Positions 1 to 7,126 of a stretch of DNA of 8,919 nucleotides are shown in pieces. This stretch comes from Lachnospiraceae bacterium. Its GTDB lineage: Bacteria > Bacillota > Clostridia > Lachnospirales > Anaerotignaceae. Where the stretch lies: assembly GCA_028695945.1 (NCBI GenBank), contig JAQVIB010000075.1, positions 1-8,919 of the forward strand. Reading direction: 5' to 3'. A program made the translations under genes and the position numbers. Positions within the stretch are counted from its first letter, which is position 1. Every line of letters starts with the position of its first letter. The notes under the pieces were generated by a model. The model searched no databases. It was given only the letters and a program-made list of their open reading frames with translations, and was not told the origin of the DNA.

Positions 1-1310
1 TTTTCGCTTTCTTCACGGGTATACACTTCCTCTGTTTCAGCATGGCCATTTCCACGTCCGTTTCCACCTTGCCCACTTCCGCCTTGTCCTTGTCCACTGC
101 CTTCACCCTGTCCACTTGCATTTTGACTATCACCGTTGCCATTCCCCTCTCCACTGCTGTCACCATTGTTAGTTGGCTGACTTCCACCTTGTACTTCTGC
201 CTGCTGTGGGCTTTGGCTGCCATTATTTTGTACACTCTGCGTTGCCTGTGCAATAAGCTTATTTAAGTCCGCAACCTTTGCTTTTAGACTTTGGCTTGAA
301 TTAGTGGCCGTTTCAAGGGTATTCTTTAACTGTTGAAGGCTATTGGAACTTGGGTTAAAATTTCCTGTTGCAACCTGTTTCGCATAGTTGCTTAAAGCTG
401 CTTTTAATTCTTCTTTATCTACGTTTTCAATGGCTTCCTTCATTGCATCCAAAAGTGCCTGAAGTTCCTCTTCACTCATTTCTTCTAACTGTTTATTTAG
501 CTCATCAAGGCTGGCATTCATTGCCTGCGTATCACCATTTTTTATACTTTCGCCAAGCTTTTTCCCCACCTCGTTTGTGGATAAACTCTCACTTATATTT
601 TCTAAATCTTTAGTTACACCTGTTTTTTCAAGGTTTTTAAGCTCCTGCTGAGCCGTATCCATTGTTTGAACAGCCTCTTTTTTACTGGATGCCTGTTTTA
701 GACTTTTTGTAAGCACATTAACCTGCTTGTTAAGTTCTTTTAAATCTTCATCCTCAATTGTTTTTTCAGCATTAACTTCCTTTTTAACCTGTTCAATTTC
801 CTTTATATTGCTGTTTAAAAGACTACCTATGTCCACTCTGTCTGGATTTTTCACAAAGCCTGTTGCAAACACTGAAATAATAACTACTGCCATAACTTTA
901 ATTGTATTTTTGGGTAGGGTAACCGTATAACTTTTTTCTGGCTGTGCTTGCTTTCCTTTTTCAATTGCATCTTTTATAACAAGGTCTTCCATCACATTTT
1001 TAACTTCAAGTTGAGCAATTTCCAGTGCAGTTGATAATCTTTCCTTTAAACAAAGCCTGTCTGCTACCTTTGCCGCCTCATGAACAGTGGTTCTCTTTAA
1101 ATAAATTAAAACTAGTGAGATAATGAAACAAATCGATGCCACTACTGTACAAATAATCTCCACATTTTTTATGTATACAAACTTGGATACGAGGAGAATT
1201 ACAAATATAATGCCTAAAGCTACTGTCTCCGACATAAGAAAATAGTATAGAAATTTTTCAATATTCATTTTTCTCTTTAACGGCTCAAGTATTTTTTTAA
1301 TCTCTTTCAT
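1..1310 (-). CDS. Membrane protein with coiled-coil-like region and Gly/Gln-rich tail, DUF4175-like layout (3' end beyond window)
   Basis: An open frame of 436 codons starts at the ATG at 1308-1310 and runs off the left edge without a stop, so the C-terminus is missing. The start follows a strong GGAGGAGGAG site, 15 nt after the permease stop. Visible layout: two adjacent membrane helices (about 19-46 and 49-71), a charged segment of about 65 residues containing LKERLSTALE (88-97), a third helix (137-153), a long Glu/Lys/Gln-rich, probably helical or coiled-coil region (160-355), then a Gly/Gln/Ser/Asn-rich low-complexity stretch (356-425) ending in a more ordinary segment with EEVYTREE. By the helix count the part after helix 3 should lie outside the membrane. 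The 'LkeRlsTAle' motif between helices 2 and 3 and the Gln/Gly-rich tail resemble DUF4175-type proteins found beside MoxR/DUF58 genes; that match is from memory and was not searched. Function unknown; the context suggests a partner of the upstream ABC transporter. Confidence 0.88.
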   Translation of the reverse strand, partial: MKEIKKILEPLKRKMNIEKFLYYFLMSETVALGIIFVILLVSKFVYIKNVEIICTVVASICFIISLVLIYLKRTTVHEAAKVADRLCLKERLSTALEIAQLEVKNVMEDLVIKDAIEKGKQAQPEKSYTVTLPKNTIKVMAVVIISVFATGFVKNPDRVDIGSLLNSNIKEIEQVKKEVNAEKTIEDEDLKELNKQVNVLTKSLKQASSKKEAVQTMDTAQQELKNLEKTGVTKDLENISESLSTNEVGKKLGESIKNGDTQAMNASLDELNKQLEEMSEEELQALLDAMKEAIENVDKEELKAALSNYAKQVATGNFNPSSNSLQQLKNTLETATNSSQSLKAKVADLNKLIAQATQSVQNNGSQSPQQAEVQGGSQPTNNGDSSGEGNGNGDSQNASGQGEGSGQGQGGSGQGGNGRGNGHAETEEVYTREESE

Positions 1311-1325
1311 AATTCTCCTCCTCCA
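1311..1325 (-). promoter_or_regulatory. Ribosome binding site for the DUF4175-like gene
   Basis: Read on the minus strand, the 15-nt gap between the permease stop and the next ATG contains GGAGGAGGAG followed by a short AT spacer. This is an unusually extended purine-rich Shine-Dalgarno sequence. It fixes the start at 1310 and implies efficient translation of the fourth gene within the operon. Confidence 0.8.
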
Positions 1326-2186
1326 TTATTTTTTCCCAGGATTTATTTTTAATGACGCTAACTTTAAAAACAAACCGCTTACCAGTATATCACCTATCAT
1401 ATTAACAATCCACATTTCAACCGGCATCTTTAAACCATTTCCAATCCAGTAGGTCATTGTTATTTCATCAAAGAAATTTGTTCCAAGCTGTGCATCAATT
1501 ACTGAAAAAAATCCTGCCCCTGGGTTCAAGAAGAAAAATCCATAAAGTGCTGGTAGGCTTATATAATCATATATTTGCTTATATGCCTGAATATAAATAG
1601 TTGAATAAGACAAGTATCCAACTAATGTTCCAACTACAAGTACACCAATAATAAGGTAAACAAGTACCATAGAGACCATCGTTTTCTTATATATTGCAGA
1701 AAAGAAAATACCCATAGACCCTACCATACATGCTGTAACAAGCATAAATACAGTCATCCCTAAAAGATAAAATAAAGATACACCACCGAAGTAGAATAAC
1801 ACTGCATACACTGGCATTGCCGCAATTATCATAAGCAAAATTAAGCCAATGCTAGATAATAATTTTCCAAATACAATAGAAAACGGTGACATTCTTGTAA
1901 CAATCAGTAAGTCAAGTGTCTGCCTTTCTCTCTCTCCGCTTATACTGCCTGCTGTAAGGGCAGGTGCAGTCATAAGTATAAGCCCTAACTGTAAACCTGA
2001 AAGCAGTGCATACAAATAAACTATATCTTTAGGATCAAAGCCTGAGTATAATGACCCACTCATTGTAGCTTTTATATACAAAACTGCAAAAAAAGTAATA
2101 ACACCAACATATGCTGCAATAACTCCAAATATTTTCCAACTTCTAAGAGAGGTCTGTACCTCTCTTCTTAAAATAGGATTAAGCAT
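1326..2186 (-). CDS. ABC-2 type transporter permease
   Basis: A protein of 286 residues with about six hydrophobic helices (roughly 19-38, 56-78, 103-129, 136-164, 169-193, 258-279), which suits an ABC-2 family permease. A cytoplasmic segment between helices 2 and 3 (84-101) carries GERERQTLDLL..TRMSP. This matches the 'E(R/K)E+GTLE.LL.TP.S' element typical of ABC-2 permeases that pair with GldA/CcmA/NatA-like ATPases. A longer reading from the GTG at 2198 is possible, but that GTG lies inside the Shine-Dalgarno sequence GGAGGTGA. The ATG at 2186, 8 nt after that site, is therefore the better start. The start overlaps the end of the ATPase gene by 8 nt, so translation is probably coupled. It should form the membrane channel, probably as a dimer, of the transporter powered by the upstream ATPase. 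The substrate cannot be told from the sequence; export is usual for this family. Confidence 0.92.
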   Translation of the reverse strand: MLNPILRREVQTSLRSWKIFGVIAAYVGVITFFAVLYIKATMSGSLYSGFDPKDIVYLYALLSGLQLGLILMTAPALTAGSISGERERQTLDLLIVTRMSPFSIVFGKLLSSIGLILLMIIAAMPVYAVLFYFGGVSLFYLLGMTVFMLVTACMVGSMGIFFSAIYKKTMVSMVLVYLIIGVLVVGTLVGYLSYSTIYIQAYKQIYDYISLPALYGFFFLNPGAGFFSVIDAQLGTNFFDEITMTYWIGNGLKMPVEMWIVNMIGDILVSGLFLKLASLKINPGKK

Positions 2187-3111
2187 TTTTATTGTCACCT
2201 CCTGTAATCTGCATAAAAATCTCTTCTAAATCTCCATCTTTTTCTTTAAATGCAACAACAGGTATGTCTGCCTTAATAATTTTTGTTAAAAGGTCTGCAA
2301 CATCATTATCTTCTCCATCAAAAGATATTTCTATATTGTCCTCATTTTCAATGATGTTTGATACGTTTGGTAACTCTTTAAGTAAACTAAGTAATGCCTC
2401 CATTTTGCCTAGAGGTTTTATAGAAATAATGCGTTTCTTACTTAACATACGCATAATTTGCAAAACAGTTCCCTGTGCTTGCATTACACCATGATCTATA
2501 ATACCTATTTCTGTGCACATTTCCGCAAGTTCTGGCAAAATATGTGAACTAATTATAATAGTTTTACCCATGCTACCCAACTGTTTAAGTACATCTTTCA
2601 TTTCCACCCTTGCCCTTGGGTCAAGTCCGCTGGCTGGCTCATCTAGTATCAATATTTCAGGGTCATGTATAAGACTTCTGGCAAGGCACAGCCTCTGCTT
2701 CATTCCTCTGGAAAGAGAATCTACATAAAACTCTTTTTTCTCAGTTAAGTTGACAATTTCCAAAAGATTATCAATTAGTTCAGCACGCTCACTAACAGGA
2801 ATATAGTATGCGCCTGCATAAAAATCCATATATTCACTAACCTTTAGGTTATCATACACACCAAAAAAGTCTGGCATATAGCCAATTTTATCTTTAAGCA
2901 AAGATGGATTTTTTGTAATATCATCACCATCAATGGTTATACTGCCTCTTGTTGCACGCATTAAACCTGCCATAATCTTCATAGTTGTGGTTTTACCAGC
3001 ACCGTTTGGACCAACAAACCCAAAAATAGTTCCTTTTTCAATCTTAAAGGACAAATCATTAACTGCCGTAAATCTGCCATAGGTTTTAACCAAATTATTT
3101 ACTTCTAGCAT
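2179..3111 (-). CDS. ABC transporter ATP-binding protein
   Basis: A full-length 310-residue nucleotide-binding subunit. Visible motifs are Walker A GPNGAGKTT (34-42), ABC signature LSRGMKQR (133-140), Walker B ILILDEP (153-159), D-loop SGLD (161-164) and the H-loop SSH with His190. After the ABC core there is a C-terminal extension of roughly 90 residues, ending with the EEIF element common in ATPases that pair with ABC-2 permeases. Two departures from the textbook form stand out: the Q-loop position reads GYMPD, with Asp81 where Gln is usual, and the signature is LSRGM rather than LSGGQ. Both fit a recognised GldA/CcmA-like subgroup and need not mean loss of activity. The ATG at 3111 shares one base with the stop of the preceding gene (TAATG) and has an AAAGGGGG site 9 nt upstream, inside the last codons of that gene. 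It should power the permease encoded next. Confidence 0.95.
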   Translation of the reverse strand: MLEVNNLVKTYGRFTAVNDLSFKIEKGTIFGFVGPNGAGKTTTMKIMAGLMRATRGSITIDGDDITKNPSLLKDKIGYMPDFFGVYDNLKVSEYMDFYAGAYYIPVSERAELIDNLLEIVNLTEKKEFYVDSLSRGMKQRLCLARSLIHDPEILILDEPASGLDPRARVEMKDVLKQLGSMGKTIIISSHILPELAEMCTEIGIIDHGVMQAQGTVLQIMRMLSKKRIISIKPLGKMEALLSLLKELPNVSNIIENEDNIEISFDGEDNDVADLLTKIIKADIPVVAFKEKDGDLEEIFMQITGGDNKNA

Positions 3112-5663
3112 TATTTTTTGCCCCCTTTCAGTCTTATTTGAGGAACTTCAATTTCTCCGCCTTCTTGTACCTTCACACGTATAGTAATTATACCACTATC
3201 ATCATCATAGCATTTAAAATCTGTTATTTCATCCTGACTAAGCTTTTCCCATTCTCCTGTATCTAAATTAAATATTTCAGGTACAGACGCCATTGCTGGT
3301 GAGTTATCCCATCTAATTTGAAATAGTTCCAAATTTACATTTTGCGGAAGTGCAAAGTTGCAATAAACGTTACCTTCCGAGTTCATGTAAATATAGTTAG
3401 AATCATCTCCAAAGGAGTCTCCCTTTTCATCAGTAATACTATATGGTCCAATAAGTCCATACGGTAAGTCAAATTCCGCATTATCTTCCAATGCTACTGC
3501 AACATCCATAACAAAGAGATTTTCTGCCATTTCGTTCATTTTTTTACCATTAATGTATTTATTACCTTCTATAAGTGGCAGTTTGTTAAAGGCATATATC
3601 TTCATTGAAATAGGTGCATCGGCAGAAGTCGTTTTTGATAATTCAGTGTCATCCATATCCCCAAGGATTGACGTTCTTCCGTATTTTGTAAAATACTCCT
3701 CATTAGCACCGTCAAAGTTGTAGTAACCGTCCTCGACCCCAAATAGTTTCTGAATTTCATCATAACTATTATAGTAATTACCATTTTGTAAATTTACTGG
3801 CTCTATTTTGTAGTTTACATCAACAGTTTCACCCGACATACAGTTGTCAATTTTGTAATATACACTGCCTATATGCAACACTACATCTTCAAAGTCAAAA
3901 TTTGTGTTATTCACAATAGTACCTACTAAAGTGTCACCCTTAAGAGCTATTTTTGCATCAAGTGCACCACCCATATCAATTTCTTTTTCTGTAGCAAATT
4001 TATTTAAATCCCAACTCGCCTTGCCGAAATAAGTTATTTCAGAAGCACTATCTGTGTTTATTTTAAGAGCACACACCTCATCATCGCCATATATTTCACC
4101 GTAATCCATTTCGCTTACGTCTATATCAAAGTCCTCATCCGCGGTAAATTTTAGCGAGCCTTTATCCCCGCTTCTAAGTCCGGCGTAAATTTGTGCCTTT
4201 GCATAATTCTGACCATTTTCAATATCAACTTTAGAAACCATGTTTATAATACTGCTTCTGTAGTAACTGCTGCTACCCGCTATGTAAATTACAATTGTTG
4301 TAGCCACTGCAACGAAAGGAATAATAACCCACCCTTTTTCTCTCTTATCTTTCTTTTTAAGTACAATATAAAGAACAGGGCCAACAAAAATAACATAAAC
4401 ACCAATAATTATAAAAATTATATTCATCATTGAGCCTTTTTCAGGTGCCATACGCCCCGCCCAGTCACTTACTGGGTTGTAGCTGTAATTATCAGCATGA
4501 CTAAGATTAAAAATACTAGGGTTCTCGTTTTCATAAAAAGTTCTAAGTAATATTTCTATGTCTCCAATATTAGGTATAGGTGATTTGCCTAAGTCGAAGT
4601 TATGCAAAATCACAGTTCCGTTACCAACCTTCACTCTTGATGTAGTAACCTTACCGTCTTGTTCCAGCAATGAATTAGAATTTTCCATCTTTGCATCTGA
4701 AATAGCTACACTGCCAAAATTAGATACATTTTGCACCAATACGTCACCAATATTTTCAAGACTAACATTGGCTACTTCATCACTTACAGTAAATTTTGTA
4801 ATATCTCCAAGGCCAGACAAAACTTTTTTTGCATTCACTCCTGTTCCAATAATAAGCATTCCGCCCTCATTAACCCACTGCTTAATAGCATCTTTTTGTT
4901 CTTGTGAAAGGTTTGCAGTGTTGAAATCATTAATAATAAGCATTCTAAAGTTATTCAGCACCGAACTATCCGTTGGAAATGTTTTGCTATCCAAATAAAG
5001 TGTGTCAAAATATTCAACACCGCTTGCACTATAATAGTAAGCCGTTTGCTGATTATAATAGCTGTCATTTTTCTTTATGTATACTAGCTCCGCAGGGTTA
5101 TCGCTCAAAACACCTGTCCACACAGTAGATGGGTCTTTCGCTGTTGCACTAAAATTTTTAACGCAAATTGCATTGTCTTTTTCATTAACAAGTGAAACCG
5201 TAAAAAAAGGTGTAATTGATGCAACCTGTGCAGTCATTTCAACCTCTTTTGTAGCATTTTTTGAAAGCTCTAGTGGTACATAAAAAATTGCATACTGACT
5301 TGAGTATCTTTCACTACTTTCAAAAAGGTAAACTTTCATTTGTAACTCACCTTTAAAATCGCTGCCATTGTTGGTAACAATAAATTTAAAGGGTGTATTT
5401 CTCCCTACTATATATTTACTGTCATAGCCAATACTGGCAGTAATTTCAAACTGACCATCATCAATTTCCTTAGGTTCTTTACTTAAAGGAAGTTGTTGCG
5501 ACGCAGTATCACCGCTCTTTACCATAGTAGACCCTGACATGGGTGCCCCATATACAATACTTCCTATAACTGGTGCAACAACGCTTAAAATCATAACCAA
5601 TACAATAACTATGGCAAGCACTGCCGCTCCATGTTTTTTCATGTTGCTGTTCTTCCCTTTCAT
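3111..5663 (-). CDS. Large membrane-anchored extracytoplasmic protein with degenerate GATase-like domain (ABC accessory)
   Basis: An 850-residue protein and first gene of the operon. An uncleaved signal or anchor helix (about 13-36) follows a Lys-rich N-terminus. Next come a beta-rich, Ig/CARDB-like segment (70-175, with FKFIVTNNGSDFKGELQMKV-type strands), an alpha/beta domain (190-378) with LIINDFN, an acidic/Gln helix and EGGMLIIGTG, two close membrane helices (412-435 and 445-463), and a large acidic, Tyr- and Asp-rich beta-type region to the end. The alpha/beta domain reads like a class I glutamine-amidotransferase fold without a nucleophile: no Cys occurs between about 175 and 525. The turn GPVLYIVLKKKDKRE.GWVIIP between helices 2 and 3 is a signature I associate with a family of uncharacterised membrane proteins near ABC and MoxR/DUF58 genes. 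The ATG at 5663, 6 nt after AAGGAGG, is preferred over the adjacent GTG at 5666, which is only 3 nt from it. It is probably an extracytoplasmic partner of the transporter, loosely comparable to GldG. Substrate unknown. Confidence 0.9.
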   Translation of the reverse strand: MKGKNSNMKKHGAAVLAIVIVLVMILSVVAPVIGSIVYGAPMSGSTMVKSGDTASQQLPLSKEPKEIDDGQFEITASIGYDSKYIVGRNTPFKFIVTNNGSDFKGELQMKVYLFESSERYSSQYAIFYVPLELSKNATKEVEMTAQVASITPFFTVSLVNEKDNAICVKNFSATAKDPSTVWTGVLSDNPAELVYIKKNDSYYNQQTAYYYSASGVEYFDTLYLDSKTFPTDSSVLNNFRMLIINDFNTANLSQEQKDAIKQWVNEGGMLIIGTGVNAKKVLSGLGDITKFTVSDEVANVSLENIGDVLVQNVSNFGSVAISDAKMENSNSLLEQDGKVTTSRVKVGNGTVILHNFDLGKSPIPNIGDIEILLRTFYENENPSIFNLSHADNYSYNPVSDWAGRMAPEKGSMMNIIFIIIGVYVIFVGPVLYIVLKKKDKREKGWVIIPFVAVATTIVIYIAGSSSYYRSSIINMVSKVDIENGQNYAKAQIYAGLRSGDKGSLKFTADEDFDIDVSEMDYGEIYGDDEVCALKINTDSASEITYFGKASWDLNKFATEKEIDMGGALDAKIALKGDTLVGTIVNNTNFDFEDVVLHIGSVYYKIDNCMSGETVDVNYKIEPVNLQNGNYYNSYDEIQKLFGVEDGYYNFDGANEEYFTKYGRTSILGDMDDTELSKTTSADAPISMKIYAFNKLPLIEGNKYINGKKMNEMAENLFVMDVAVALEDNAEFDLPYGLIGPYSITDEKGDSFGDDSNYIYMNSEGNVYCNFALPQNVNLELFQIRWDNSPAMASVPEIFNLDTGEWEKLSQDEITDFKCYDDDSGIITIRVKVQEGGEIEVPQIRLKGGKK

Positions 5664-5669
5664 CACGTT

Positions 5670-5676
5670 CCTCCTT
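5670..5676 (-). promoter_or_regulatory. Ribosome binding site deciding the start of the 850-residue protein
   Basis: AAGGAGG on the minus strand, 6 nt before the ATG at 5663 and only 3 nt before the in-frame GTG at 5666. The spacing favours the ATG. Confidence 0.75.
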
Positions 5677-5696
5677 CTTATTCTTCCAACTAAGCT

Positions 5697-5705
5697 ATTA
5701 TAACA
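5697..5705 (-). promoter_or_regulatory. Extended -10 promoter for the ABC/accessory operon
   Basis: The minus strand carries TGTTATAAT: a perfect TATAAT (5697-5702) preceded by TG one base upstream, which is an extended -10 element. No good -35 hexamer sits 16-18 bp upstream, which is common for extended -10 promoters. The region further upstream is very AT-rich and includes an 11-bp repeat. Transcription would begin near 5690, leaving a leader of roughly 27 nt that contains the AAGGAGG site. Consensus match only; no start site has been mapped. Confidence 0.65.
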
Positions 5706-5727
5706 TACTTTTAGTTGCTAATTTCGT

Positions 5728-5749
5728 AAAATTGTATTAAAATTGCATT
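5728..5749. repeat. Abutting 11-bp direct repeat in the divergent intergenic region
   Basis: AAAATTGTATT (5728-5738) is followed at once by AAAATTGCATT (5739-5749); 10 of 11 positions match. The period of 11 bp is close to one DNA helical turn, so the A-tracts are in phase and could bend the DNA. For the leftward promoter the repeat lies about 38-59 bp upstream of the predicted start, where an UP element would sit. For the rightward promoter it overlaps the proposed -35 hexamer. It could be a regulator site, an UP-like element, or chance in AT-rich DNA. Confidence 0.5.
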
Positions 5750-5759
5750 GTGTTATTTT
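5732..5759 (+). promoter_or_regulatory. Candidate promoter for the glycosyltransferase operon
   Basis: TTGTAT (5732-5737) could act as a -35 hexamer, with a 16-bp spacer to TATTTT (5754-5759). A TG one base upstream gives an extended -10 form, TGTTATTTT. Transcription would start near 5766, leaving a leader of about 23 nt with the AAAGGAG site. The -10 matches only 4 of 6 consensus bases, so this is weaker than the divergent promoter. Confidence 0.4.
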
Positions 5760-5773
5760 TAAGAATAACTTAT

Positions 5774-5780
5774 AAAGGAG
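5774..5780 (+). promoter_or_regulatory. Ribosome binding site fixing a GTG start
   Basis: AAAGGAG lies 8 nt before the GTG at 5789. An upstream in-frame GTG at 5750 has no such site and would add 13 residues not expected in this family, so the GTG at 5789 is the likely start. Confidence 0.75.
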
Positions 5781-5788
5781 TTTCTGCC

Positions 5789-7126
5789 GTGAATATTGGA
5801 TTATTTACAGATACATATTTTCCACAAATAAATGGTGTAGGCACATCAACTTATACACTTGCCAAAGAGCTTAGAAAACTTGGACATAACGTGTATATTT
5901 TCACTCCTTCAGACCCTAAAAACACATCGCAAAACGAAGAAGATGTAATACGTATGGCAAGTATGCCATGCATATTTATTCATCAATATCGATTTGGTGT
6001 TGTTTATTCCCCAAAGGAGCTTAAAAAAATTGCTAAACTGCATTTGGATATTATTCATACCCAAACAGAGTTTTCGCTTGGAATGTTCGGAAAAACACTT
6101 TCAAAAGCATTTGGAATACCAATGGTTCATACCTACCACACAATGTATGAAGATTATGTACACTACATTGTAAATGGGGCACTTATAACTAAATCCATGG
6201 CACATGCCTTTAGCCGTATATTCTGTAATTTTGCCCGTGAATGTGTTGCACCAACTGCAAAGGTTAGGGATTCACTTTTGCAATATGGCGTAACCAAGCC
6301 TATACATATAGTACCAACAGGTATAAATATAGATAAATTTCGCAAGGATAACTACCCTGTAGCCGATACAATAAAACTTCGACTTGAGTTTGGACTTAAT
6401 TCAAACCATAAAGTTATACTTGTTTTAGGGCGTATTGCAAAGGAAAAAAGCATTGATGTTATAGTTAATGCAATGCCTGAGGTTTTTAAAAAAGAGCCTA
6501 ATGCACGTCTTTTAATTGTAGGAGATGGACCAGGGCGAGAAGCCCTTGAAGCACAGGTTAACAGCCTTGGTATAACAGCTAAAGTTGTATTTGCAGGTGC
6601 AAAACCTTGGGATGAAATAGGAAAATATTATCAGCTAGGTGATATATTTGTAAGTGCATCTGTATCTGAAACACAAGGGCTTACTTTTGTAGAAGCAATG
6701 GCTGCAGGATTACCTATTGTTGCTAAAAAGGATGAATGCATAGAAGGTGTTATTGAAGATGGAAAAACAGGAATAATTTTTGAAACAAATGACACCCTTT
6801 CTTCTAAAATATTAGGAATACTTGAAGATGAAAAAAAACGTAGCTACCTTGCTAAAAACGGTTCTATATTCTCTGAAAACCTTTCATCTCAGGCATTTGG
6901 GAAAAACATTGAAAAAATTTACAAGAATGTACTTGAAACCTATGAGGGTTCTGCTACACAACTGCATCTTTCACACCATGGAGTACAGGGAATTTACAGA
7001 CGTGTAGAGTGCCGTCTTGTAAAAATTAAACGAAGTAACCGCAAGCTTAAACGCATAGCTTTAAAGCCTGCAAAAGCAGTAATTAAATATATCGAAGAAA
7101 AAAATGAAAGCGGAGGTATTATGTAA
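5789..7126 (+). CDS. Group 1 (GT4-type) glycosyltransferase, probably lipid or envelope directed
   Basis: A 445-residue GT-B fold retaining glycosyltransferase. The N-terminus MNIGLFTDTYFPQINGVG is the classic first strand and acceptor-side loop of the family. The donor half has LGRIAKEK (213-220, with the Arg/Lys pair that binds the nucleotide-sugar phosphates), LLIVGDGPGREALE (241-254) and an intact EX7E motif, Glu294 and Glu302, in SETQGLTFVEAMAAGLP. The opening and overall layout recall diacylglycerol glucosyltransferases and PimB-like mannosyltransferases, so transfer of a sugar to a membrane lipid or envelope precursor is a reasonable inference; donor and acceptor are unknown. The tail (about 400-432) is rich in Arg and Lys, suiting membrane-surface binding. 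The start is GTG at 5789, chosen by the AAAGGAG site. It heads the rightward operon and its stop overlaps the next start by one base (TAATG). Confidence 0.92.
   Translation: MNIGLFTDTYFPQINGVGTSTYTLAKELRKLGHNVYIFTPSDPKNTSQNEEDVIRMASMPCIFIHQYRFGVVYSPKELKKIAKLHLDIIHTQTEFSLGMFGKTLSKAFGIPMVHTYHTMYEDYVHYIVNGALITKSMAHAFSRIFCNFARECVAPTAKVRDSLLQYGVTKPIHIVPTGINIDKFRKDNYPVADTIKLRLEFGLNSNHKVILVLGRIAKEKSIDVIVNAMPEVFKKEPNARLLIVGDGPGREALEAQVNSLGITAKVVFAGAKPWDEIGKYYQLGDIFVSASVSETQGLTFVEAMAAGLPIVAKKDECIEGVIEDGKTGIIFETNDTLSSKILGILEDEKKRSYLAKNGSIFSENLSSQAFGKNIEKIYKNVLETYEGSATQLHLSHHGVQGIYRRVECRLVKIKRSNRKLKRIALKPAKAVIKYIEEKNESGGIM

Noticed and set aside
84..240. Possible tandem DNA repeat or CRISPR-like array in the left-edge region
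   Set aside because: The repetition is imperfect, lacks fixed repeat and spacer lengths, and is explained by Gly/Gln/Ser codons of the low-complexity tail.
42..930. Three plus-strand open frames (42-266, 368-613, 727-930), one hydrophobic and Thr/Ser-rich
   Set aside because: All are antisense to the left-edge membrane protein, which is open for all 436 codons with a strong ribosome site and coherent domains.
2187..2198. GTG at 2198 as start of the permease
   Set aside because: The GTG is part of the GGAGGTGA Shine-Dalgarno sequence itself; the ATG at 2186 is correctly spaced.
1326..3122. Shared Gly-Lys-Lys C-terminus of the permease and the 850-residue protein
   Set aside because: Only three residues match, and the Lys codons lie in A-rich DNA before the next start, so chance or translation-related base bias is enough to explain it.
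4558..4998. 146-codon open frame on the plus strand
   Set aside because: It lies wholly antisense to the 850-residue protein, has no ribosome site and reads as composition-driven Ser/Thr/Leu-rich sequence; it is a shadow frame.
5750..5788. Upstream GTG start adding 13 residues to the glycosyltransferase
   Set aside because: No ribosome site precedes it, it overlaps the proposed -10 element, and the family N-terminus begins at the GTG at 5789 with a good AAAGGAG.
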